From JBBIPA01 sp963775935 (GTDB lineage: Bacteria; Chloroflexota; Dehalococcoidia; GIF9; UBA5629): 64,000 nt of DNA. The notes below the pieces were generated by a model. It worked only from the letters and a program-made list of their open reading frames with translations, was not told the DNA's origin and searched no databases. The position numbers and the translations under genes were made by a program. The stretch covers positions 62,001 to 126,000 of the forward strand of contig CAVZKR010000006.1 of NCBI GenBank assembly GCA_963775935.1. The letters are read 5' to 3'. Positions 38,448 through 46,677 of this stretch are shown in pieces; the stretch's first letter is position 1; each line of letters starts with the position of its first letter.

Positions 38448-39575
38448 CTATCCATCCTTGCTAGCCGGCAGGATCTGACAAAGCTCAGGATCAAAATGTA
38501 AATAGACCCGTTGTCCCATCTCAAGCCGAACAAACCCAGGCACCTGAACTTCTAATAGAACTTCCTGGCAATTCATAATGCATTCAGTCTGCGCGCCGGT
38601 AAACGTGAGTACTTTTATATCAGCTTCTATGGTGTTCGTTGTTGTTCCAGTATCCCTTTCCGCCACGGCAATATCGTTGGGTCGAATCATAAAGACAACC
38701 TCGTCTCCTTTATTAATGACACATTCGGTACAGCAAAGTCCCTGGAACTGCCCGATATCCGTCTTCACCGTATACATTTTGGCAGTCGTATCTACTTCAG
38801 TTATGACTCCTTTTATCCGGTTTGCTTTGCCGACAAATGCGGCTACAAACGTTGCCTGCGGTGACAGGTAGATATCCGCCGGCGAGCCTTCCTGGATGAT
38901 AACGCCTGAGCGCATGACGGCAATGCGGTCTGACAAGGAAAGCGCCTCGACTTGATCGTGGGTAACATACAAAACAGTGAGATTGAGTCTCTTCACCAGC
39001 TCCTTGATTTCCTTACGTACCTCATCGCGCAACCGTGCATCGAGGTTACTCAGCGGTTCATCGAGGAGAAGAATGCTTGGCTGATATACCAGGGCACGGG
39101 CGAGAGCAACCCGTTGCTGTTGACCACCGCTCAGTAGAGTAGCCGAACGGTCCTCTGTCCCCTCAAGCTGTACCATTTTCAGCGCACGAAGTACGTATTC
39201 TTTTATTTCTTGCCGTGAGTGCTTTCTGCCGCCGTAGTAGAGGGGGAAGGCTACATTATCAAAAACGTTCATATGGGGCCAGATTGCATAGGACTGGAAT
39301 ACCATACCGATATTCCGCTTATACGGTGGTACCACCGTGCCAGCCGAGCTTGAGAACAATACTGTATCACCCAGTATGATTTCTCCCCCTTCAGGTTTCT
39401 CCAAGCCGGCGACACAACGAAGGATCGTCGTCTTGCCACAGCCGCTCGGCCCCAGCAGTGTATACACATCTCCTTTATTTATAGTAAGACTCACTCCTCT
39501 CACTGCCGGTACCTGCTTGGCTTCAACGTAGTAGGTTTTATATAAATTTGCTACTTGCAGCATCGGAACTGCCAT
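38448..39575 (-). CDS. ABC transporter ATPase, operon D
   Basis: A 375-residue FbpC/PotA-like ATPase: Walker A GPSGCGKTT, signature LSGGQQQRVALARAL, Walker B ILLLDEP, switch HDQVEA, TOBE-type tail. Its ATG shares a base with the permease stop (TAATG), so the two are translationally coupled. An internal Met four codons on (MLQVANLYK) is an alternative start. Very close to operon A's ATPase except in the first ~30 residues. Confidence 0.92.
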   Translation of the reverse strand: MAVPMLQVANLYKTYYVEAKQVPAVRGVSLTINKGDVYTLLGPSGCGKTTILRCVAGLEKPEGGEIILGDTVLFSSSAGTVVPPYKRNIGMVFQSYAIWPHMNVFDNVAFPLYYGGRKHSRQEIKEYVLRALKMVQLEGTEDRSATLLSGGQQQRVALARALVYQPSILLLDEPLSNLDARLRDEVRKEIKELVKRLNLTVLYVTHDQVEALSLSDRIAVMRSGVIIQEGSPADIYLSPQATFVAAFVGKANRIKGVITEVDTTAKMYTVKTDIGQFQGLCCTECVINKGDEVVFMIRPNDIAVAERDTGTTTNTIEADIKVLTFTGAQTECIMNCQEVLLEVQVPGFVRLEMGQRVYLHFDPELCQILPASKDG

Positions 39576-41314
39576 TAATGAATGCCCCCTCTCGTTTCAC
39601 CAAAGAGCTTAGGGAAGGCCATTATCAGTATAAAGAGAATTAGCCCCATACCCACTACCATCATAACTCCAATGGCGGCTGCCTCTGCTGTTTTACCATT
39701 TTGCCATTGTTGCCATAAGGCCGTTGATATAATTTTATTGCGCGGACTCGACAGAAACAGTGGTATGGTCACATCTCGATAGGCAAGAAGCATTGACCAT
39801 AAGAACGAATAGAATAAGGCAGGGGTAATAAGTGGCATTATCACCCTTCGTATGGCGGTAAAACTGGAACCTCCGCACATATAAACAGAGTCATCCAGGT
39901 CTCGATGAATTTGAATTAGAGATGTGGTGATTGTTCTGGTACCGAATGGAATACGGCAAACGACCTCGGCAAAGGCGATAGCCATAACACTACCATACAG
40001 TGGTATAACTTTAACAAATAGCAGGGAAACAAAGGCAACAGACAAGGCAATAGCTATAGCAGGCACAGCATGAGGCACCATGGAAATGGTATCCAGACTA
40101 TATCGGAGTGGCAATCGAGTGCGCAGCACAATCCAGGAAATTACTAAACTTATAGCTACAGTCGCTAATCCTGTAACCAGCATAACCTGCAACGTATTGG
40201 TTACAACTCCACTTCTACTTATTATGAGTATTGCTGCCTCATAACCGGCCAGACTCACCGTTCCAAGAGCTTCCAGTGAAGGTAATTGTATGCGTGGCAA
40301 AAAGGAGGTCCAGAACACTGCCAAAAAGGGGATAAAAAGGTCTATGACAAAGAAAAATAACAAGAAGCCAGCACCACCCCATCTCCATCTGCCTAGATCG
40401 GTTAGCTTTGGCCGATAACCTTTCCCAGTTACGGTAGCGTAGCGGTGGCTCAGCTTCAGCATTTTCTGATAGTAGTGGAGCACCACGAGCGTTGGAATAA
40501 GGAGTAGCACACCATAGACACCGGCTACTCCGAAATTGGGAATATCTTGAGATGGATTGAGTGCTGTATACATAAGCGTGCTCAGCACAGAAATTCGATT
40601 GGGTGGTCCCAGCAGAGCTGCTACTTCGAACATTGAAACCGCGGTCATGAATATATAGATTGCACCTGCTACCAATGCTGGCATAACTAGGCGGAAAGAA
40701 ATGCGCTGAAGGGCTTGAACGATTGAGGCCCCACTGACCTCGGCGGATTCCTCGAAACTGGGATCTATGGCCATGAACGCCCCGGCTAACATGAAAAAAA
40801 GAACTGGCGTAAGGCTTAAGCCTTGCACAAATGCCATAAAGGGTAAATTATAGCAACTCAGTGGGCCTGTCTCGAAGGGAATAAAGATTCTGATAAACCT
40901 ATTGATTAAACCAATTCCTGGACTGAGTAACATTATCCAGCCCATTACAGTAAGGAAGCTGGGAAGAAGCACGTGGAGGAACATAAGTGTAACAAGGAAT
41001 TTTTTCATCGGGACATTGGTACGATGGAGCAGCCAAGCTGCAGGAAGGGCAAAGAAACAAGACACCATAACAGTCCCAATCCCAAGTAATAAACTATTAA
41101 GCACTGCCTGGCCAGTAATAGGGTAACCAAGGACATCGGAGTAGTTATTGAGGGTAAGCGCAGTACCAAAACTGGGTACTCCTTCCAGAAATGTTGACCA
41201 GAGAATAACGACGATTAATAAACATATCACCGCTGCTGCCATTAATCCTACTACAAAGAGGGGTAGTTCAGGTCTGAAGAATGGAAGTATTAAAGATACG
41301 ATCCTATTACGCAT
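39575..41314 (-). CDS. ABC transporter fused permease, operon D
   Basis: A 579-residue double permease with two FbpB-type halves of about six helices. EAA loops are EESAEVSGASIVQALQRI and LDDSVYMCGGSSFTAIRRV. The start ATG at 41314 has only a weak GAG upstream. The first ~130 residues and the leader are repeated at 27835-28300. The regulator fragment upstream (41400-41572) is dead, so control of this operon may depend on IclR 2 acting in trans. Confidence 0.9.
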   Translation of the reverse strand: MRNRIVSLILPFFRPELPLFVVGLMAAAVICLLIVVILWSTFLEGVPSFGTALTLNNYSDVLGYPITGQAVLNSLLLGIGTVMVSCFFALPAAWLLHRTNVPMKKFLVTLMFLHVLLPSFLTVMGWIMLLSPGIGLINRFIRIFIPFETGPLSCYNLPFMAFVQGLSLTPVLFFMLAGAFMAIDPSFEESAEVSGASIVQALQRISFRLVMPALVAGAIYIFMTAVSMFEVAALLGPPNRISVLSTLMYTALNPSQDIPNFGVAGVYGVLLLIPTLVVLHYYQKMLKLSHRYATVTGKGYRPKLTDLGRWRWGGAGFLLFFFVIDLFIPFLAVFWTSFLPRIQLPSLEALGTVSLAGYEAAILIISRSGVVTNTLQVMLVTGLATVAISLVISWIVLRTRLPLRYSLDTISMVPHAVPAIAIALSVAFVSLLFVKVIPLYGSVMAIAFAEVVCRIPFGTRTITTSLIQIHRDLDDSVYMCGGSSFTAIRRVIMPLITPALFYSFLWSMLLAYRDVTIPLFLSSPRNKIISTALWQQWQNGKTAEAAAIGVMMVVGMGLILFILIMAFPKLFGETRGGIH

Positions 41315-41397
41315 TTTTATTTCGCTCTATAAGGCTCCTTTGCGTCTATATGTAATGAACTACATTGAATACCAAAGACGCGAGGAAAAAGCCTCCC
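40932..41397 (-). repeat. Direct repeat, part 1, copy at 41 kb
   Basis: 466 bases matching 27835-28300: permease N-terminus and leader. Here the permease is complete. Confidence 0.88.
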
Positions 41398-41399
41398 CA

Positions 41400-41572
41400 C
41401 TTCTCCATCCTATTTTCTTTAGGTATCCCCTCTTAACAAGTTTAGAAGTAATCCGATTTGTTGTTGTTATATTGTAGCCGGTCAATTCAGCCAATTCTGG
41501 CAAAGAAAAATTTATTTTATCAAGCAAAAATAATTCTAAAATATCGAATGTCTTATCTAAGACTTTAAGTAT
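41400..41572 (-). pseudogene. IclR N-terminal fragment with lost start codon
   Basis: The first ~57 codons of IclR 2 recur here (winged helix ELAELTGYNITTTNRITS), but the ATG has become ATA at 41570-41572 and everything after HTH codon ~57 is deleted, joining directly to the permease leader. It cannot act as a regulator. The promoter ahead of it is preserved and might now drive operon D through the deletion. Confidence 0.85.
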
Positions 41573-41682
41573 TTTAATTCGTTCTATGTTGCTCTATTAT
41601 CATAATATGATAATTATATAATCTTACTACGACTATCGGTAAAATGATATTAAATCTTAATTGATTTGTCAAGGGATTGTTG
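41401..41682 (-). repeat. Direct repeat, part 2, copy at 41 kb
   Basis: 282 bases matching 28947-29228 with a few substitutions. Similarity ends abruptly at GGGATTGTTG, after which this copy runs into an amidohydrolase scrap and the other into the ISL3 remnant. Confidence 0.85.
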
Positions 41683-41686
41683 TATA

Positions 41687-41836
41687 CTATTTGCAACTAA
41701 TGAACCCTGGGGACAAGTTAACGGCGAAAGTCAATTACTGGACTATCCTCAAATAATAAAATCCTTAGGCTTATCCGAAACTGAAAATACAAAAATATTA
41801 GGTTATAATGCTGCCGAGTTGCTTACATTGATTTAA
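41687..41836 (+). pseudogene. C-terminal scrap of an amidohydrolase
   Basis: Fifty codons read LFATNEPWGQVNGESQ then IIKSLGLSETENTKILGYNA and AELLTLI before a stop. This is the ending of a family-2 amidohydrolase, with the usual TDEPWG-like metal motif as TNEPWG. It is not a close copy of the window's other amidohydrolases. The remaining ~170 bases to 42007 contain only the ribosome-binding site of the next gene. Confidence 0.55.
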
Positions 41837-42007
41837 CTATTTAAAGTGTGGAATTTGATTACAAGAGATCGAAGATTCACTGACATTCCTAGTATTTTTA
41901 CAGATTACATTGGTATGACCACGATCATTCTTGTCAACGAGTAGAATTGGTTTAACTACTAGTGACAACCGATCAGTCAGGGTAATTTTTATTAAAGGAG
42001 GTCACGA

Positions 42008-43042
42008 ATGACACATCCAAAAATAACAATAGCAATAGGTATGGATCAGGTCCATCACCGTTGGCACGTGATGGTTGCCAAGGAGCAGCATTTCTTTGAG
42101 GAAGAAGGGATAAAGGAATTTGATATCATCACCACCAATCATAATGATGATAATTTAGGTCTAGCCTTAATAGAAGGGCGAGCACATTTCGGCTTGGACG
42201 CAAGGCCACAAAGCGTCTTTCAATGGGTTACGAAGAAACAGGCTGATATTTTCCTTATTGGCGGTAATAAAAACCAGTTCCACATGGCAGTTTTAGGAGC
42301 TAAAGGTATTAAATCTGTTGCTGATCTTAATGGTAAAAGGATAGGCACATCAACCGCTAAGTCTGATAAGAGAGTCAGCCTCGATACCGCCCAGGCCAAG
42401 ATCATGCTTAAGTCAGTAGGGCTTGAACTCGGTAAAAATGTAATATGGGTCTCAGGAGTTCAGTTTCACCCTACCATGGGGGATCCCATAGCTGCATTAA
42501 AACGGGGAGAAGCGGAAAGTGTATTTATCTGGGATACGGACGTTCCAAAAATGCAGGCAGAGGGATATCCTGTGCTCTTGAGATTCAAGGAGTTTTATGT
42601 TGATGGATATCCAGATAGAGGTATAATTACCACGGGTGTATTTATTAATAAGCATCCACAGACTGTAATAAGCTTTCTTAAAGCTATGATTAGAGCCTAT
42701 CGCTTCGTCCGAGATATGCCAAAGAACTACGAGTATATCGTTAATTTGGATAACAGACTAAGAGCCGAACATAGGGATGCTAAAGAAAGCCCTGATTCCG
42801 CAATAACAATTGAGAAACTCGCCAGTGGTCCTCATCCTCTCGATGGACGTTTACCAGTAAGGGGACTTGAGGCCATACTAAAGCAGGAGAAAGAAGCAGG
42901 CAACATTCCTGAATCCTTTACCGTGGATAGGGTGGTCAGGCTTGAATTTGTAGAACAGGCGAACAGTGAGCTCGAAAAGCGAGATGATTTGCGAGAGGAA
43001 CTTCGGCGTGTGCAGAAGTGGGTTGAAAGGTACGGATTTTAG
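42008..43042 (+). CDS. SsuA/THI5-like (NMT1-fold) protein without signal peptide
   Basis: A 344-residue protein of the SsuA/THI5-like periplasmic-binding fold. The start is fixed by AAAGGAGGT five bases upstream, and the N-terminus (MTHPKITIAIGMDQVHHRWH) has no signal peptide or lipobox, unlike every other binding protein here. Family features include ALIEGRAHFGLD and IKSVADLNGKRIGTS. A cytoplasmic location points to an enzyme or sensor; cytoplasmic relatives include dihydroxyphthalate decarboxylase-type and THI5 proteins, though no specific match is claimed. It precedes a flavoprotein by 54 bases and is probably co-transcribed with it. Confidence 0.75.
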   Translation: MTHPKITIAIGMDQVHHRWHVMVAKEQHFFEEEGIKEFDIITTNHNDDNLGLALIEGRAHFGLDARPQSVFQWVTKKQADIFLIGGNKNQFHMAVLGAKGIKSVADLNGKRIGTSTAKSDKRVSLDTAQAKIMLKSVGLELGKNVIWVSGVQFHPTMGDPIAALKRGEAESVFIWDTDVPKMQAEGYPVLLRFKEFYVDGYPDRGIITTGVFINKHPQTVISFLKAMIRAYRFVRDMPKNYEYIVNLDNRLRAEHRDAKESPDSAITIEKLASGPHPLDGRLPVRGLEAILKQEKEAGNIPESFTVDRVVRLEFVEQANSELEKRDDLREELRRVQKWVERYGF

Positions 43043-43096
43043 AAATGAATATAATAAAAGATCTGCTGATAGCAGCCAATTTCTAAGGAGGTAATT

Positions 43097-44683
43097 ATGT
43101 TGGAGACCATACTTACAGATATACTTGTTATTGGAGCTGGTGGAGCTGCTGCCAGGGCTGCTGTCGAAGCGGCAGGATCAGGAGTCTCTGTACACCTTGT
43201 CGATAAGGGAAAATTCGGCCAGAGTGGTACCAGTGTACCATGCTTGCAGGGGTTTGCATCCACACTCAACCCGGAGGATAGTCCGGAACAATTTGTTAAA
43301 GACTGGTTGCGTTCTTCAGAAAATATCTGTGATCAAAACCTGGTATGGGAAGCTATAGAACAAAGCCGAAAAGCTGTTGAAGACCTTGAGTATATGGGAA
43401 TGGTTTTTATTGCAAATGATGATGGCAGCAGGCTTTTCTATCGTGGTGCTGGTCACAGTATTGCACGAGGCATGACAGCCAAATTCCATAAAGCAGATGG
43501 TCCTAATACTATTACCATACTCCGTGCAGAAGCAGAGAAACGTGGAGTTCAAATTCATGAGGGCATAATGATAACTAAGCTTCTTCAGAAAGACAATGGA
43601 GTTGTAGGGGCAGTCGGTGTTAATCAGAACAAGAGATTGACAATATTCAGAGCTAAGACGGTAGTCCTGGCATCAGGAGGAGCTAATAGAATATATCCAA
43701 ATACCGCTGGAGGAGCTGCCAAGGATCAGTTCCGTACTACAGGAGACAGTTTCTCCCTAGCTTTTAAAGCTGGCACACCCTTGATTGACATGGAATTTAC
43801 CCAGTTCAGAGAATCTCCTCCTGGAGCGGCAAAATTCGGTGGTATATATATAAATGCACTCGGTGAACAGTTCATGCAAAGATATGATCCAAAGTTCTTA
43901 GAAAAGGCTCCCCGCGCCAAGGTAGTTCAGGCTGTCTATACTGAGATGATGGCAGGTCGGGGACCGATAAAATGGGAGGTAGGAGGAATACCAAAGGAAG
44001 AGGCAGCCAACGTAGCTTGGGTACAGGAATCAGCTGCTAAGAAATATGTTGACGTTGGTATAGATTTTCAACGAATGCTGGGCGGTACTCGTATAAATGA
44101 GCAGGCGGAAACAACTATTACAGGTCTTTTTGCTGCAGGTGAATCATCGGGTGGTGTGCAGGGAGCAGGCAGGATGCAGGGTGCTGCATTTTTAGAAACC
44201 CAGGTATTCGGTACCATTGCTGGTAAAAACGCTGCTGCCCTGGCACGCAATATTAAGTTGGAGGATTTTAAAGAATCCCAGATACGTGATGAAGAGAAAA
44301 GGATTACCAGCATAAAAGGCACCGTCGAACCCGCTGACCTGATCCGAAATGTTCATGAGATAATGTGGAAACAGGTCGGCATAGTACGAAACAGGGAAGG
44401 TCTGGAGAATGCTATAGCTACGTTTGAGCACATGAAAGCTGAGAGCCTACCCAAAATTGCTGGTGATGATATTTTTACTGCTCTTGAAGCGACCAACTTG
44501 CTGTTGACCGGTGAACTAGTAGCTAGGGCGGCACTGGCCAGAGAAGAGAGCAGGGGTGCTCATTTCCGCTCGGATTATCCGAAAACTGACGATAACAGAT
44601 GGTTGAATCATGTATGCCTCATGCAGCAACATGGTGAAACGAAAGTGTCAATGGTTCCAATAATCACCCGCAAAGAAGATTAA
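43097..44683 (+). CDS. FAD-binding fumarate reductase-like flavoprotein
   Basis: A 528-residue flavoprotein, start after AAGGAGG. FAD fold ILVIGAGGAAARAAVEAA, then DKGKFGQSGTS; second FAD motif GLFAAGESSGGVQGAGRMQG near residue 345; C-terminal helices with AREESRGAHFRSDYP, as in L-aspartate oxidase/SdhA relatives. No ferredoxin gene follows; instead it is paired with the SsuA/THI5-like protein upstream. It is more diverged from the other two flavoproteins than they are from each other in length and N-terminus. Substrate unknown. Confidence 0.85.
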   Translation: MLETILTDILVIGAGGAAARAAVEAAGSGVSVHLVDKGKFGQSGTSVPCLQGFASTLNPEDSPEQFVKDWLRSSENICDQNLVWEAIEQSRKAVEDLEYMGMVFIANDDGSRLFYRGAGHSIARGMTAKFHKADGPNTITILRAEAEKRGVQIHEGIMITKLLQKDNGVVGAVGVNQNKRLTIFRAKTVVLASGGANRIYPNTAGGAAKDQFRTTGDSFSLAFKAGTPLIDMEFTQFRESPPGAAKFGGIYINALGEQFMQRYDPKFLEKAPRAKVVQAVYTEMMAGRGPIKWEVGGIPKEEAANVAWVQESAAKKYVDVGIDFQRMLGGTRINEQAETTITGLFAAGESSGGVQGAGRMQGAAFLETQVFGTIAGKNAAALARNIKLEDFKESQIRDEEKRITSIKGTVEPADLIRNVHEIMWKQVGIVRNREGLENAIATFEHMKAESLPKIAGDDIFTALEATNLLLTGELVARAALAREESRGAHFRSDYPKTDDNRWLNHVCLMQQHGETKVSMVPIITRKED

Positions 44684-44826
44684 TTAACAGCAAATTGTGT
44701 TTATGTTGATTTTTCTTGCTGCCGTGAAAACAAAGTTACTGCGTTAACCTTTGCTAAATATTCGTGCCTTTATAAATATAAAAAGGCAAAAATCTTTTTG
44801 TTTTTAGCTTCAAATTTCTTGATGGA

Positions 44827-44850
44827 GGCGGGGGGGGTGACCTCCCCGTC
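44827..44850 (+). terminator. GC-rich hairpin with GUGA tetraloop
   Basis: GGCGGGGGGG pairs with CCTCCCCGTC (ten pairs, two of them G-U) around the loop GTGA, a GNRA-type tetraloop. It lies 144 bases after the flavoprotein stop. No T-run follows, so it may stabilise the 3' end or pause polymerase more than act as a classic intrinsic terminator. Confidence 0.4.
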
Positions 44851-45120
44851 TAACTAAATAGCTCAAGCAATTGAAAATTTTGGGTTGGCCTATCTTATTG
44901 AACATTTGCCTGTTCTGTTTAATAAAATCATTTTTGTATTTTACATCTTCAGCATTTTAATAAAATAAGCTAAAAGCATATCCTCACTATATTTTTTGCA
45001 ATTTTTATGGAATTGCACGAAAATATCTATATATATGAGCTGAAAGTGACCAACTGCCTAGGAAAGTGCTCAGCTTTGGCTCCGATTTGAAATTGAATCT
45101 AAGCAGTCCCTTTTAGGACA

Positions 45121-45171
45121 GCCTGCCTTCCAAGCAGGCTGTCGCGGGTTCGAACCCCGTCTCCCGCTCCA
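45121..45171 (+). tRNA. tRNA-Gly(TCC) 3' fragment
   Basis: The sequence contains an anticodon stem-loop CCTGC-CTTCCAA-GCAGG with anticodon TCC, a T-arm GCGGG-TTCGAAC-CCCGT, and the acceptor 3' strand CTCCCGC followed by T and CCA. The matching 5' acceptor strand (GCGGGAG) and the D-arm are not found in the bases upstream. It is therefore only the 3' half, as left by elements that integrate into tRNA genes. Confidence 0.7.
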
Positions 45172-45507
45172 AATAGCTTCAAAATACGCCCAATGCAGCG
45201 GTTTTTTTCATTCTCAGACACCATGCCATAAAAGCAGGCTGTCGTAAATTATACTCGACTGAAATGTAATATTTATAAACTAGACACCCTGCCTTGTTAA
45301 TATTAAAAGTCACGAGATAGTCACAATGAGATCACAGTTAAGTCACGGTTCTGAATGTTGATTAGATCACACAGAACAGGCTTTCGTTATCTAGCTGACC
45401 ATGACTCTTTCCGCTGACAAAGTTGTTAATTAGATTATCACTAAAATCTACAGGTTTATTTATGCTTAAGTATGTCTATTTTTTTTGACTCGTCCCTTAT
45501 CTACATA

Positions 45508-46362
45508 TTAGCCTAAAACAGTAGCTCCACCAATCGATCTTCTGGCTTCAACATCCTCAAGAAAATTGAGAACGGCAGAATTAAATATATCAGGATACCA
45601 TTCTGCTGTGCCGTGAACACAGCCCTTTATTTCCACATAACGCGATCCCTTTATGTGTTCGCGGAGCATTTTAACGCCTGTTTTTAATACTTCATCGTCA
45701 CCACCGACTATGATTAACGTAGGAACGCTAATATCCTTTGCCACTTTACGCAGCCATGCAGCTTTCCATGGCAATGCTCTTCCAATGCCAATATAACCAT
45801 TTGTTGACATCATTGCCATACGTTTGAGGAACTTTTCTTGAAGTTCTTTGTTTTGCAATACGGGTCGTGGAGCGGTTCCACTGGTTATTCTATGTCTGGC
45901 TAGTTCAACCATACCCCATTTTGTGGCAATTATTTCATTTTCTCGCCACATTTTAGTCATGAATGCCTCGGCTTCAGCATCGTAAGGTTGAAATCCGCCA
46001 TCAATATCAAAAATAAGCAGAGATGCAACCTTGTCTGGATATCTCGATATGTATCCCAGAGCAGTCGCTCCACCCATTGAAAGGCCACCAACATAAGCTT
46101 TCTGTATGCCCAGATGATTAATCAGATTTGCCAAATCCTCAACAAGGTTTTCCAGTGAATAATTCATTTCTCCAGCTGGCGCAGTAGACAATCCATGACC
46201 CCGAGCATCGTAAACCACCAGCTGATACTTATTTGAAAAGGCTTTGATTTGAGGTGCCCAAATATCCAGATTTGCAGTAAAGCCGTGGCTCAGGATAAGA
46301 GGAAATCCTCTCCCGTAAACTTCATAATTGATAGTAATACTGTTTGATTTACATGTCGGCAT
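45508..46362 (-). CDS. Alpha/beta-hydrolase
   Basis: A 284-residue alpha/beta-fold hydrolase of the 3-oxoadipate enol-lactonase/haloperoxidase type. Oxyanion motif SHGFTANLDIW near residue 25, nucleophile elbow GLSMGGATAL with Ser near residue 96, an Asp in the VGGDDEVL segment, and the catalytic His in GCVHGTAEW near residue 259. No signal peptide. It probably hydrolyses an ester, lactone or C-C bond in the same catabolic setting; the substrate is unknown. It follows operon E in orientation but is separated from it by some 300 bases. Confidence 0.85.
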   Translation of the reverse strand: MPTCKSNSITINYEVYGRGFPLILSHGFTANLDIWAPQIKAFSNKYQLVVYDARGHGLSTAPAGEMNYSLENLVEDLANLINHLGIQKAYVGGLSMGGATALGYISRYPDKVASLLIFDIDGGFQPYDAEAEAFMTKMWRENEIIATKWGMVELARHRITSGTAPRPVLQNKELQEKFLKRMAMMSTNGYIGIGRALPWKAAWLRKVAKDISVPTLIIVGGDDEVLKTGVKMLREHIKGSRYVEIKGCVHGTAEWYPDIFNSAVLNFLEDVEARRSIGGATVLG

Positions 46363-46612
46363 AACAGTTCTCCCTCAATGACATTGCATTACCATACTCT
46401 ATTTATATTGCAAAATTATCTTTTCTTTCAGGTAACTTCATATAACGAAAGTCAGTTATTCTATTGGACGCTGACTTTCAGTGCACGTCAGCATCCAATT
46501 ACTCAGGCGTCTTTATTGTGATGATAACGCATACTGAAAGACTACTGGATCACACGCCAGCAAACAATAGCTACTGGGTTGCTTTGCCGCTCAACCTGGT
46601 AGTAACCACATT

Positions 46613-46661
46613 TCTCCGACTGCCAGCGCCCTTATTACGGCAAAACTCTGGCAGTGGGAGA
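46613..46661. terminator. Long hairpin between SBP and hydrolase genes
   Basis: TCTCCGACTGCCAG (46613-46626) pairs with CTGGCAGTGGGAGA (46648-46661), 13 of 14 positions, around a 21-base loop. It lies just beyond the 3' end of the operon E SBP. On the plus strand an A-run follows; on the minus strand the T-run precedes the stem, so it is not a classic terminator for the operon. The rest of 46363-46677 is gene-free. Confidence 0.35.
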
Positions 46662-46677
46662 AAAAAGCAATGCTCTT

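Larger units (their letters stand above)
44684..45507. other. 824-base intergenic region between convergent genes
   Basis: No protein gene. It holds a strong hairpin at 44827-44850, a partial tRNA at 45121-45171, and a 13-base direct repeat AAGCAGGCTGTCG at 45132-45144 (inside the tRNA fragment) and 45232-45244. The rest is AT-rich. A tRNA end with a nearby partial repeat is typical of integration or excision scars. Confidence 0.6.

Noticed and set aside
45096..45171. Complete tRNA-Gly
   Set aside because: The 76-base span that would make a whole tRNA lacks a 5' strand complementary to CTCCCGC and has no D-arm, so only the 3' part is called.
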